Source of the DNA: Bordetella parapertussis
GTDB taxonomy: Bacteria > Pseudomonadota > Gammaproteobacteria > Burkholderiales > SG8-41
NCBI GenBank assembly: GCA_945906815.1
Contig: CAMDRT010000025.1
Location: forward strand, 1-58,964
Reading direction: 5' to 3'
Length of the DNA stretch: 58,964 bases
Of the stretch, positions 1 through 7,734 are shown in pieces; positions within the stretch are counted from its first letter, which is position 1, and each line of letters starts with the position of its first letter. The notes below the pieces were generated by a model. That model made no database searches, was not told where the DNA came from, and was given only the letters and a program-made list of their open reading frames with translations. Position numbers and translations under genes: made by a program.

Positions 1-18
1 CAACATCTATTAACCTGG

Positions 19-275
19 AAAAAGCATTGAGCCACAGAGTTTCCCAATCCCGCACACGGGCCAGGCGTTCGCAAAGAAACATGAGGCGGGGTGTTTTGTT
101 TCTTGTGAGGTGGTGGCACACGTGCGATGCGCATCCCGCAACGGCGAACTTCAAGACCATTAACCACGGAACACACGGAAAGATTTCGCGCACTGGTTTT
201 TTCCGCGTATTCCGTGTGTTCCGTGGTAAATCGCCCTTAAGATAGCGCCATTGAACGCAGAGTTTCCCAATCCCG
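19..275. repeat. 257-bp intergenic repeat, copy A, with internal hairpin
   Basis: Non-coding stretch that recurs almost unchanged, and at the same length, at 23013-23269. Inside it, 163-180 and 210-227 form an 18-bp perfect inverted repeat (arm ACCACGGAACACACGGAA) around a 29-base loop. The segment containing CCAATCCCG appears at both ends of the unit. The rest of 1-387 shows no credible gene: short reading frames here lack ribosome sites and are contained in the repeat. Function unknown; it resembles the dispersed hairpin repeats common between genes in proteobacteria. Confidence 0.85.
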
Positions 276-387
276 AGCGCGGGATTGAGAGTCTCTGTGG
301 CTGAGCTGTCGGTTTGAGGATTAAACCGTGCAGCCAAATCCTGCTAAGGGCGCGCGCCACCTCCGACCTGCACACCCGCCGCGCCCT

Positions 388-867
388 TCATGCATCGGCT
401 AGCAGCGCCTCCAGCTGCAGCAAATAGCTGGCCGCCTGGGGTGAGTCCTCCGCGGGCGCGAACGGTGCCAGTTCCTCGGGTAAATGCGGCGCATAGGGAC
501 CGCCCTTGGCCTCGAAAATCACCGTGGGCTTGAGCGCCACCGCAGTGTGATAGACACCGGTCGGTATGCTCACTGCACGCACCGGGCCGCTGTCGTCAAG
601 CTTCATTTTCCCGGTCACTGTCCCCTGCTCGTCATACAACAGCACGCCCAGACAGCCGCGCACGATGATCATGAATTCTTCCTTGTTCTCGCGCAGATGG
701 CGATGCGGCCGCACGTACGAGCCCGGCACAATCGCATTCAACAGGCGCTGGCTCGGATGGGATTCACGCTCATGAAAATTCAGATTCTTGCGCAACCGGG
801 GCGCGGCATACGCCTGCGCCAGCAAGTCGTCGATGAGGGCGGTGTCAACCGCTTGAACTTTGTTCAT
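388..867 (-). CDS. WbuC-family cupin-fold metalloprotein
   Basis: A 159-residue single-domain cupin. The first metal motif is visible as H55-R-H57 followed by E63/E64, and the second-motif histidine is H107 in IPTGVYHTAV. Length and the RPHRH...KEEF pattern fit the WbuC family, whose members occur in O-antigen loci but also, as here, as stand-alone genes; the biochemical role is not established. It overlaps the 3' end of dnaE by 23 bases on the same strand, so the two are probably co-transcribed and translationally coupled. The ATG is the only sensible start. A role in sugar or polysaccharide metabolism is possible, but no neighbouring gene supports it. Confidence 0.8.
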   Translation of the reverse strand: MNKVQAVDTALIDDLLAQAYAAPRLRKNLNFHERESHPSQRLLNAIVPGSYVRPHRHLRENKEEFMIIVRGCLGVLLYDEQGTVTGKMKLDDSGPVRAVSIPTGVYHTAVALKPTVIFEAKGGPYAPHLPEELAPFAPAEDSPQAASYLLQLEALLADA

Positions 868-3800
868 GGGGATAGAGTAATTTTACGTTTTCGGGTTGCA
901 GCCATTCGCTCAGCGAGGCAATCAATTCATCGCGTGGATGCACGTTCCACTGCTCCCCGAGCGTGACTTCACAGCGCGCATGCTGATTGTAGTACTCGAC
1001 CGCGACCGGACACGGGCCGTTCAGGTGCGGCGTCAGCAGCGCGCGCAACTGGTCTCCCGACGACTGGCCATTGCAGGTGATTTTCAGGGCGCGCGCAAAT
1101 TGCTCACGCGCTTTTTGCAGGTCGAAGAGCTTTTCGGCCGAGATGCGCAGATTTTCGCTATCGTCAAACATGGATTTGCTGACCTTGCCCTCAACCACGA
1201 TCAGGGTGTCTTCCTTCAGCCAGTGGCGGTGCTGCTCATAGAGTTCGTTGAACACGGTGAGTTCAAGGCGCGCGTAGCTGTCATCGAGCACCAGCACGCC
1301 CATGCGTCCGCGCCGCGTCATCTGGATGCGCTGACTGACCACGATGCCAGCGAGCATCACCGTGTTCGACTGTGCACTCACCTGATCCAGCCGCGTCGGC
1401 GCAAAGCCGCGCAGCTCGGCTTCATAGGTGCGAAACGGGTGCCCCGACAGGTAGTAGCCCACCGCCACTTTCTCCTGCTTCAATCGCTCCAGATCACTCC
1501 AGCGCCACGCTTTGCTCAACGGCGGCGGCGGCCGGTGGTCTTCGACGTCGCCAAACAGATTGCTCTGATTCGCGCTGCGACTCGCCTGCTCCGCGCTTTC
1601 CAGCGCCAGACCCACCGCCGCCAGCACCGCAGCGCGATTGTCGTCCACACCGTCAAACGCACCGGCACGCACCAGCGCTTCCACCACGCGCCGGTTGACC
1701 AGCCGATTATCGACGCGATGACAGAACTCGAATAAGTCCTTGAACGGACCGCCTAGCTCACGCACCTCGACGATGTGATTGATGGCCCCTTCGCCGCTGC
1801 CTTTGATCGCACCCAGTCCATAGCGTATGCGCTTTTTATCCACCGGCGCGAAGCGAAAGCCGCCGCTGTTGACATCCGGCGCGAGCACCTCCAGGGCGTT
1901 GGCGCGGCAATCCTCATGCAACTGCTGCACCTTGTCAGTGTCGTTCATCACCGCCGACAGGTTGGCTGCCATGAATGCGGCCGTATGATGCGCTTTCAGA
2001 TAGGCCGTCTGATACGCCACCAGTGCGTACGCGGCTGCATGCGATTTGTTAAAACCGTAACCGGCGAACTTTTCCATCAGGTCAAACAGTTCATCCGCTT
2101 TGCGTGGCGTCAGGCCGTTTTGCGCCGCGCCCGCGCCAAAGATACTGCGTTGCTGGGCCATTTCCTCGGCATTCTTCTTGCCCATCGCGCGCCGCAACAG
2201 ATCAGCGCCACCGAGGCTGTAGCCGCCGATGATCTGCGCCATTTGCATCACCTGCTCCTGATAAATCATGATGCCGTAGGATTCAGCAAGTATGTCTTTG
2301 ACACGTGGATCGGGATAGTCAAAGCGCTTGCCGTTCTTGCGCTCGCAAAAATCCGGGATCAAATCCATCGGCCCCGGCCGATACAACGCCACCAGCGCGA
2401 TAATGTCGCCGAAGCGGTCGGGGCGCGCACGCTTCAGCAGATCGCGCATGCCGCGCGATTCAAACTGGAATATCGCCGCGGTGTTGGCGGTGGCGAAAAT
2501 TCTGTATGCGGCCACGTCATCCAGCGGCAGTTCATGCAGCGCCAGCGTAGCCTCGGGATCGAGCTGCTTCACGTAGCGCAATGCCCAATCGAGTATCGTC
2601 AGCGTGGTCAGCCCGAGAAAGTCAAACTTCACCAGCCCGATGGCCTCGACATCATCTTTGTCGAACTGGCTCACCGCCGAATCCGAGGCGTCAGCCACAT
2701 ACAGTGGGCAAAAATCCGTCAATTTTCCCGGCGCGATCAGCACGCCGCCCGCGTGCATGCCCACGTTGCGCGTGAGGCCTTCGACTTTCTCGGCCAGCGC
2801 CAGCAGTGCGCGCACTTCTTCTTCGTTTTGTTCGCGTTCTTTCAACTGCGGTTCCATCTCGCGTGCCAGCGCCAGCGTCACCAGCTTGCCCGGCATAAAC
2901 GGAATCAGCTTCGCCAGTTGATCGCAAAAAGTGTACGGCATTTCCAGCACACGCCCGACGTCGCGCACCACCGCCTTGGCCGCCATGGTGCCAAAAGTAA
3001 CGATTTGCGACACGCTGTCCGCGCCGTAGCGCTGCTTGACGTAATCGATCACCCGGTCACGCCCGTCCTGACAGAAATCGATATCGAAGTCGGGCATCGA
3101 TACACGTTCAGGATTCAGAAAACGTTCGAACAGCAGGTTGTAGCGCAAGGGATCAAGATCGGTAATGCCGAGGCTATACGCCACCAGCGATCCCGCGCCC
3201 GAACCGCGCCCTGGTCCCACCGGCACGCCGTTATTCTTGGCCCAATTGATAAAATCGGCCACGATCAAAAAGTAGCCGGGAAATTCCATTTGCAAAATGA
3301 CCTTGATCTCAAACGCAAGACGTTCAAGGTAACGCGGCAGTTCTTTGTCACGTGCCTGCGCCTCGGGATACAAGATCAGCATGCGCGCCTGCAGGCCCTG
3401 ATGCGCGCACAACCTCAGATATTCGTCGAGACTTTCGTGGTTGGGCGTGGGAAACTGCGGCAGCCTGCTCCTGCCCAGTTCCAGCTTCAGATTGCAGCGC
3501 TTGGCGATTTCCACACTGTTGGCCATCGCTTCTGGCAGGTCATTGAATATATTACATATTTCTTCTTGATTCAGAAAGTACTGGTGTTCGGTGTAACGCC
3601 GGGGCCGGCGCTGATCCGACAGCATGTGCCCTTCTGAAATACACACGCGCGCTTCGTGCGCACGGAAATCCTCAGCCCGCAAAAATTGCACGGGATGCGT
3701 CGCCACCACTGGCAATTTCACTTGTGCCGCGAGCTTAAGCGAACGCTGCACGCAGGTTTCGACCGGCACCACCGCAGCACCCGCCGTCATCGCGCCGGGA

Positions 3801-4357
3801 CCCGGCCGCTGCACTTCGATATAGAAGCGCCCCGGAAAAAGCGCCATCCAGCCGCGCGCGAGTTTAGCTGCGGCTGCACTGTTATCCGCGCTCAAGGCTT
3901 GCCCGATATCGCCATAATGCGCCCCCGACAGCGCGATCAGACCCTCCGTGCAGCTGCCGTTCTCGGTGCGGCGGCCCGCCTCACTAAACCACTCGCGCCT
4001 GATTTCGCAGCGGCCACGATATTGGTTGGCGCGATACGCGCGCGTGAGCAGCTCACACAAGCGCAGATAACCCGCATGACTTTGCACCAGCAGCAACAAG
4101 CGAAACGGCTGGTCGCGATCGCTGTCGTTGGTGAGCCAGACATCGCAGCCCACAATCGGCTTGATGCCAGCTGCACGCGCGGCCTTGTAAAATTTGACCA
4201 TGCCGAAAACATTCGACAAATCCGTCAATGCCAGTGCCGGCATCGCGGCGGCGGCGGCGGCGGCCACCGCGTCGTCGATGCGCACGATGCCGTCAACGAT
4301 GGAATACTCGCTGTGCAAACGTAGATGAATAAACGTAGGTGCGGACAAAGGCTGCAT
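845..4357 (-). CDS. dnaE: DNA polymerase III subunit alpha
   Basis: Catalytic subunit of the replicative polymerase; 1170 residues, close to the E. coli length of 1160. An N-terminal PHP domain begins at HLRLHSEYSIVDG (residues 11-23). The C-family polymerase core shows GPGRGSGAGS (381-390) and the catalytic aspartate motif PDFDIDF (422-428). A helix-hairpin-helix region and an OB-fold (near VMLAGIVVSQRI) follow in the C-terminal third, as in full-length DnaE1. No frameshift or truncation is visible. An alanine run (VAAAAAAAMP, near residue 31) is encoded by a short GCC/GCG repeat. It lies divergently from the hydrolase at 4466 with about 100 bases between, and is followed by the overlapping cupin gene. 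Confidence 0.97.
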   Translation of the reverse strand: MQPLSAPTFIHLRLHSEYSIVDGIVRIDDAVAAAAAAAMPALALTDLSNVFGMVKFYKAARAAGIKPIVGCDVWLTNDSDRDQPFRLLLLVQSHAGYLRLCELLTRAYRANQYRGRCEIRREWFSEAGRRTENGSCTEGLIALSGAHYGDIGQALSADNSAAAAKLARGWMALFPGRFYIEVQRPGPGAMTAGAAVVPVETCVQRSLKLAAQVKLPVVATHPVQFLRAEDFRAHEARVCISEGHMLSDQRRPRRYTEHQYFLNQEEICNIFNDLPEAMANSVEIAKRCNLKLELGRSRLPQFPTPNHESLDEYLRLCAHQGLQARMLILYPEAQARDKELPRYLERLAFEIKVILQMEFPGYFLIVADFINWAKNNGVPVGPGRGSGAGSLVAYSLGITDLDPLRYNLLFERFLNPERVSMPDFDIDFCQDGRDRVIDYVKQRYGADSVSQIVTFGTMAAKAVVRDVGRVLEMPYTFCDQLAKLIPFMPGKLVTLALAREMEPQLKEREQNEEEVRALLALAEKVEGLTRNVGMHAGGVLIAPGKLTDFCPLYVADASDSAVSQFDKDDVEAIGLVKFDFLGLTTLTILDWALRYVKQLDPEATLALHELPLDDVAAYRIFATANTAAIFQFESRGMRDLLKRARPDRFGDIIALVALYRPGPMDLIPDFCERKNGKRFDYPDPRVKDILAESYGIMIYQEQVMQMAQIIGGYSLGGADLLRRAMGKKNAEEMAQQRSIFGAGAAQNGLTPRKADELFDLMEKFAGYGFNKSHAAAYALVAYQTAYLKAHHTAAFMAANLSAVMNDTDKVQQLHEDCRANALEVLAPDVNSGGFRFAPVDKKRIRYGLGAIKGSGEGAINHIVEVRELGGPFKDLFEFCHRVDNRLVNRRVVEALVRAGAFDGVDDNRAAVLAAVGLALESAEQASRSANQSNLFGDVEDHRPPPPLSKAWRWSDLERLKQEKVAVGYYLSGHPFRTYEAELRGFAPTRLDQVSAQSNTVMLAGIVVSQRIQMTRRGRMGVLVLDDSYARLELTVFNELYEQHRHWLKEDTLIVVEGKVSKSMFDDSENLRISAEKLFDLQKAREQFARALKITCNGQSSGDQLRALLTPHLNGPCPVAVEYYNQHARCEVTLGEQWNVHPRDELIASLSEWLQPENVKLLYPHEQSSSG

Positions 4358-4465
4358 GACGCTATTTTAGCGGCTTGCGCGGGGTTGCTGCATAATCACC
4401 GCTTAACCTTCTCCTGCATTCCAAAATCAGCCCGCTGAGCGCGCCCACCCAAAGAAAAAAAGTAA

Positions 4466-5335
4466 ATGAAAACAAGCCGTTCCGAATTTCACGCCATCCG
4501 CGGCATACGTCACCATGTACGGCTGTGGGGTGACCCCGGCCGCCCCACACTTTTCTTGCTGCACGGCTGGATGGATGTTGCGGCGTCGTTTCAGTTTTTA
4601 GTGGACGCGTTTAAACAGGATTGGCTGGTGATCGCGCCCGACTGGCGTGGCTTTGGCTTAAGCGAGTGGACGCGCGAAGGTTACTGGTTTCAGGACTACT
4701 ACGCCGATCTCGATGCGCTGCTCGATATTTATGCGCCCGACGCGCCGGTGAAAATCGTGGGACACAGCATGGGTGGCAATATTGCATGCACCTACGCCGG
4801 CATCCGCCCCGAGCGTGTGGAAAAACTGATCTCGCTGGAAGGCTTTGGCGCTGGGCGCGGCAAACCCGAGATGGCGCCTGAGCGTTACCAGCGCTGGCTC
4901 AGTGCCTTGCGCGATCCGCCGACGCTCAGACCTTATGCCTCATTCGAGGCCGTCGCCGAACGGCTGCGCAAGAATAACCCGCGCCTGAGCGACGATAAGG
5001 CGCAGTTTCTCGCACGACACTGGGCACAAGCGTCAGAGCAGGGTGAAATTGTGTTGCGCTTCGACCCGCGTCACAAAATGGTAAACCCGGTGATGAGTCG
5101 CCTGGAAGAACTGATGGCCTGCTGGCAGCGTGTCACCTGCCCAGTGCTGTGGGTAGTGAGCACCGCAACTGATATGCACAACTGGCGCAAGGACACGCCC
5201 GAGCAACTGGCTGAACGCAAGGGCGCGTTTCGTGATTACCACGAGGCCCTGCTGGACGACAGCGGACACATGATGCATCACGACCAGCCACATAAGCTGG
5301 CCGCGATCATCGAGCCATTTTTACTGCGCGAATGA
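4466..5335 (+). CDS. alpha/beta hydrolase
   Basis: A 289-residue alpha/beta-hydrolase fold protein with an intact catalytic set: oxyanion motif HGW near residue 33, nucleophile elbow GHSMGG with S101, and a C-terminal histidine in SGHMMHH (H268). No signal peptide, so probably cytosolic. It acts on an ester, thioester or C-C bond of unknown identity; HGWMD and DWRGFGLSEW resemble uncharacterised proteobacterial hydrolases. The ribosome site is weak (AAAGAAAAAAAG before the ATG). It stands alone on the plus strand, divergent from dnaE, and a small hairpin follows the stop codon. Substrate not predictable. Confidence 0.85.
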   Translation: MKTSRSEFHAIRGIRHHVRLWGDPGRPTLFLLHGWMDVAASFQFLVDAFKQDWLVIAPDWRGFGLSEWTREGYWFQDYYADLDALLDIYAPDAPVKIVGHSMGGNIACTYAGIRPERVEKLISLEGFGAGRGKPEMAPERYQRWLSALRDPPTLRPYASFEAVAERLRKNNPRLSDDKAQFLARHWAQASEQGEIVLRFDPRHKMVNPVMSRLEELMACWQRVTCPVLWVVSTATDMHNWRKDTPEQLAERKGAFRDYHEALLDDSGHMMHHDQPHKLAAIIEPFLLRE

Positions 5336-5340
5336 CTGGC

Positions 5341-5364
5341 GTAGCGAGGGCAAAACCCCGCTAC
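5341..5364 (+). terminator. possible stem-loop after hydrolase gene
   Basis: Six bases after the hydrolase stop, GTAGCG and CGCTAC pair, with GGG/CCC stacked inside and a CAAAA loop. There is no downstream T-run, so it is at best a weak or Rho-assisted terminator, or an mRNA 3'-end stabiliser. Confidence 0.35.
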
Positions 5365-5373
5365 GAATGGGTA

Positions 5374-5523
5374 CTACTCAACGAAAATATTGGGGAACGC
5401 GAAGCCGCCGGTAAGCAGCATAATGAAGCACTTGCCGATCCACTTCATTTTCTCGCCGCCGGTCATGGAGCCAAAGGGTTTGCCGGTGAGGGATTTGGGT
5501 GCGGTGGATTGCTGATCTGCCAT
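5374..5523 (-). CDS. small single-pass membrane protein, conserved type
   Basis: A 49-residue protein: a polar N-terminus ending in GKPFGSMTGGEKMKWIGK, then one hydrophobic helix (about residues 27-46) and a short tail. I chose the ATG at 5523 because AGGAG lies six bases upstream; a longer frame reaching further upstream has no such site. Proteins of this size and layout occur in betaproteobacteria as hypothetical proteins; that recollection is not verified here. It is convergent with the hydrolase gene and lies about 150 bases from the BtuF-like gene, which reads the same way. No function can be assigned. Confidence 0.65.
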   Translation of the reverse strand: MADQQSTAPKSLTGKPFGSMTGGEKMKWIGKCFIMLLTGGFAFPNIFVE

Positions 5524-5676
5524 GTGACGCTCCTGATGAAGGGATTTAAAGGGAATCACCGCACGCTGGCAGAGAACAATATACAACGCTGATCGATGCC
5601 ATAACCACAAGCCGCGCAACAACTCGGCCCGGACTATAGCGCACTCCCCCTTACTGCAACCTTACACTGGCGCGCC

Positions 5677-6564
5677 CTATTGACGCACCCGGGCAGCGTT
5701 CAGATGCGTGCAAATAGCGCGTATACCCTCGAGTATCCGCGGCGACTGACGCTGTATGTTCTCAGGCGCGATGTAACGGGCAGGAATGGCCTGCAAAGCC
5801 GCCAGTGGCATGCGACGCCATCGAGCGACAAAATCCGCCTCGCCGTTGGCCGAGCCGCCGCCCAATATCACCTGCGGGCGCGCCGCCAGTACCGATTCCA
5901 GCGATACCGCAGGTGTGAGCACCGGCACGCCAGCAAACACGTTTTTCCCGCCGCACAAAGTGATGGCGTCGCTGATGATATGCGCGCCGTTGACGGTCAG
6001 CAACGGCTGATGCCAGATTTCGTAGAACACGCGCAGCGCAGCCTGTTGCACCGCTGCGCCGCTGTCGCGTTGGCCAAGCTTTTGCAACTCCCGCTCGAAA
6101 TCGCCGGCGGCGCGTTCACCCCTCGCAGGTTCGCCCGCAAGTACAGCGACATCACGCAGCAGGCGCGAGATATCGGCAAGCCGCGCCGGTTCGCTTACCC
6201 ATACTGGAATACCCAAACGCTCCAGTTTCTCGATATCACTGGCCTGATTGCCGCTTTTCCACGCCAGCACCAGATCGGGTTTTAGCGTGAGGATGCGTTC
6301 GATATCGACGCGCGCGCCATCGCCCACCCGCGGCAGATGTAAGGCTTCAGAGGGGTAATCGCTGTATGCGCTGACGGCGATTAACTTGGCGCCTACGCCG
6401 GCGGCAAACGCTATTTCGGTGAGGTGCGGTGCGATAGCGATCATGCGCGTGGCGGGCACCGCGAGGCGCAGCGTCTTGCCGCGCTCATCGTGAACCGCAG
6501 GCAATGCGGCATGCGCCGCAAGGTGCAGGCCGCAACCCAGAATAATGGCGCCCACCGCCTGCAT
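5677..6564 (-). CDS. BtuF-like ABC transporter substrate-binding protein
   Basis: Periplasmic binding protein of the cobalamin/iron-complex class (class III, helical-backbone type), 295 residues from the chosen ATG. A hydrophobic segment starts the protein (VGAIILGCGLHLAAHA), followed by RMIAIAPHLTEIAFAAGVG and LKPDLVLAWKSGN, typical of BtuF. The reading frame extends 117 bases further upstream into aroG, but that extension is not hydrophobic and would overlap aroG by 77 bases, so I prefer the internal start just after GGGAG. No BtuC/BtuD permease or ATPase is nearby, so the receptor is an orphan here. Vitamin B12 or a corrinoid is the likely ligand, by family only. Confidence 0.8.
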   Translation of the reverse strand: MQAVGAIILGCGLHLAAHAALPAVHDERGKTLRLAVPATRMIAIAPHLTEIAFAAGVGAKLIAVSAYSDYPSEALHLPRVGDGARVDIERILTLKPDLVLAWKSGNQASDIEKLERLGIPVWVSEPARLADISRLLRDVAVLAGEPARGERAAGDFERELQKLGQRDSGAAVQQAALRVFYEIWHQPLLTVNGAHIISDAITLCGGKNVFAGVPVLTPAVSLESVLAARPQVILGGGSANGEADFVARWRRMPLAALQAIPARYIAPENIQRQSPRILEGIRAICTHLNAARVRQ

Positions 6565-6604
6565 CACTCCCGCGGCCGCCGGGGTGCGCGCAGGCAGGCG
6601 TCTG

Positions 6605-7675
6605 TCAGTCGCTGGTTTCAGCCTTAAGCCGCCGCGCACGCACACCGGCAGCCAGCCCATCCAACATGGCGCGCGTTTCATCCCAACTGATACAGCCGTC
6701 GGTAATACTCACGCCGTACGCCAGCGCTTTTCCCGGTACCAAATCCTGCCGCCCCGCCTTCAGATGACTCTCCACCATAATGCCGAAGATGCGGCCGTCG
6801 CCGGCCTCGATCTGGCGCGCAACATCCTGCCCGACATCCATCTGTTTTTCCGGTTTCTTGCTGCTGTTGCCGTGGCTGAAATCGATCATGATGCGCGCGG
6901 GGATGCCGGATGCGGCCAAGCCCTTGCCGGCGGCATCGACATTCGCCGCGTCGTAATTAGGTGCCTGGCCGCCGCGCAAGATGAGATGACAGTCCTCATT
7001 GCCGGTGGTAGACACGATTGCCGAGTGTCCTGCCTTGGTCACCGACAAAAAATGATGCGGCGCCTGCGCAGCGCGTATCGCATCAATGGCAATTTTGATG
7101 TTGCCATCGGTGCCATTCTTGAATCCCACCGGGCACGACAGGCCGGAGGCGAGTTCGCGGTGTATCTGTGATTCGGTGGTGCGCGCGCCGATTGCGCCCC
7201 ACGCCACCAAGTCCGCGATGTACTGCGGCGTGATCATGTCGAGAAATTCACACCCCACCGGCAGACCCGATGCATTCACCTCCAGCAGGAACTGGCGCGC
7301 CACACGCAGGCCTTCGTTGATGTTAAAGCTGCCGTCGAGCTTGGGGTCATTGATCAAACCTTTCCAGCCCACGGTGGTGCGGGGTTTTTCAAAATACACG
7401 CGCATCACGATCAGCAGATCGGCACTCGCCTTCTCCGCGTAATCCTTGAGCTTGCCGGCATATTCCTTGGCCGCCTTGACGTCGTGTATGGAACACGGAC
7501 CCGCAATCGCCAGCAGCCGGTCATCCGCGCCATGAATAATGCGATGGATAGCCTGCCGCGTTTCAGCCACGGTTTTAGCGGCAGCTTCGCTAATAGCAAT
7601 CTCACCCAGCACTTGCGCGGGTGACACCAGTTCTTTGAGTTCTTTGATCCGTAGATCGTCGGTTCGGTGCGGCAT
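6605..7675 (-). CDS. aroG: 3-deoxy-7-phosphoheptulonate synthase (DAHP synthase)
   Basis: First enzyme of the shikimate pathway: condenses phosphoenolpyruvate and erythrose 4-phosphate. 356 residues, type I-alpha. The start at 7675 gives the family N-terminus MPHRTDDLRIKELKEL and sits five bases after TTGAGG; a longer frame adds nine unlikely residues. Visible motifs are AGPCSIHD with the metal-ligand cysteine C61, DFSHGNSSKKPEKQ, GIMVESHL and the C-terminal ITDGCI. The DDLRIKE N-terminus is shared with feedback-regulated E. coli enzymes, so allosteric control by an aromatic amino acid is likely; which one cannot be read safely. It lies 59 bases downstream of the acyl-CoA ligase and 40 bases upstream of the BtuF-like gene. 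Confidence 0.95.
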   Translation of the reverse strand: MPHRTDDLRIKELKELVSPAQVLGEIAISEAAAKTVAETRQAIHRIIHGADDRLLAIAGPCSIHDVKAAKEYAGKLKDYAEKASADLLIVMRVYFEKPRTTVGWKGLINDPKLDGSFNINEGLRVARQFLLEVNASGLPVGCEFLDMITPQYIADLVAWGAIGARTTESQIHRELASGLSCPVGFKNGTDGNIKIAIDAIRAAQAPHHFLSVTKAGHSAIVSTTGNEDCHLILRGGQAPNYDAANVDAAGKGLAASGIPARIMIDFSHGNSSKKPEKQMDVGQDVARQIEAGDGRIFGIMVESHLKAGRQDLVPGKALAYGVSITDGCISWDETRAMLDGLAAGVRARRLKAETSD

Positions 7676-7734
7676 GGCAGCCTCAATATGCTGTAAAAAC
7701 AAGGCATTATAGCCGATTTACAGGCGTATCCCAG

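Noticed and set aside
1775..3637. 620-codon open frame on the plus strand
   Set aside because: It is antisense to dnaE; low-complexity His/Arg/Gln-rich translation, no ribosome site, explained by high GC.
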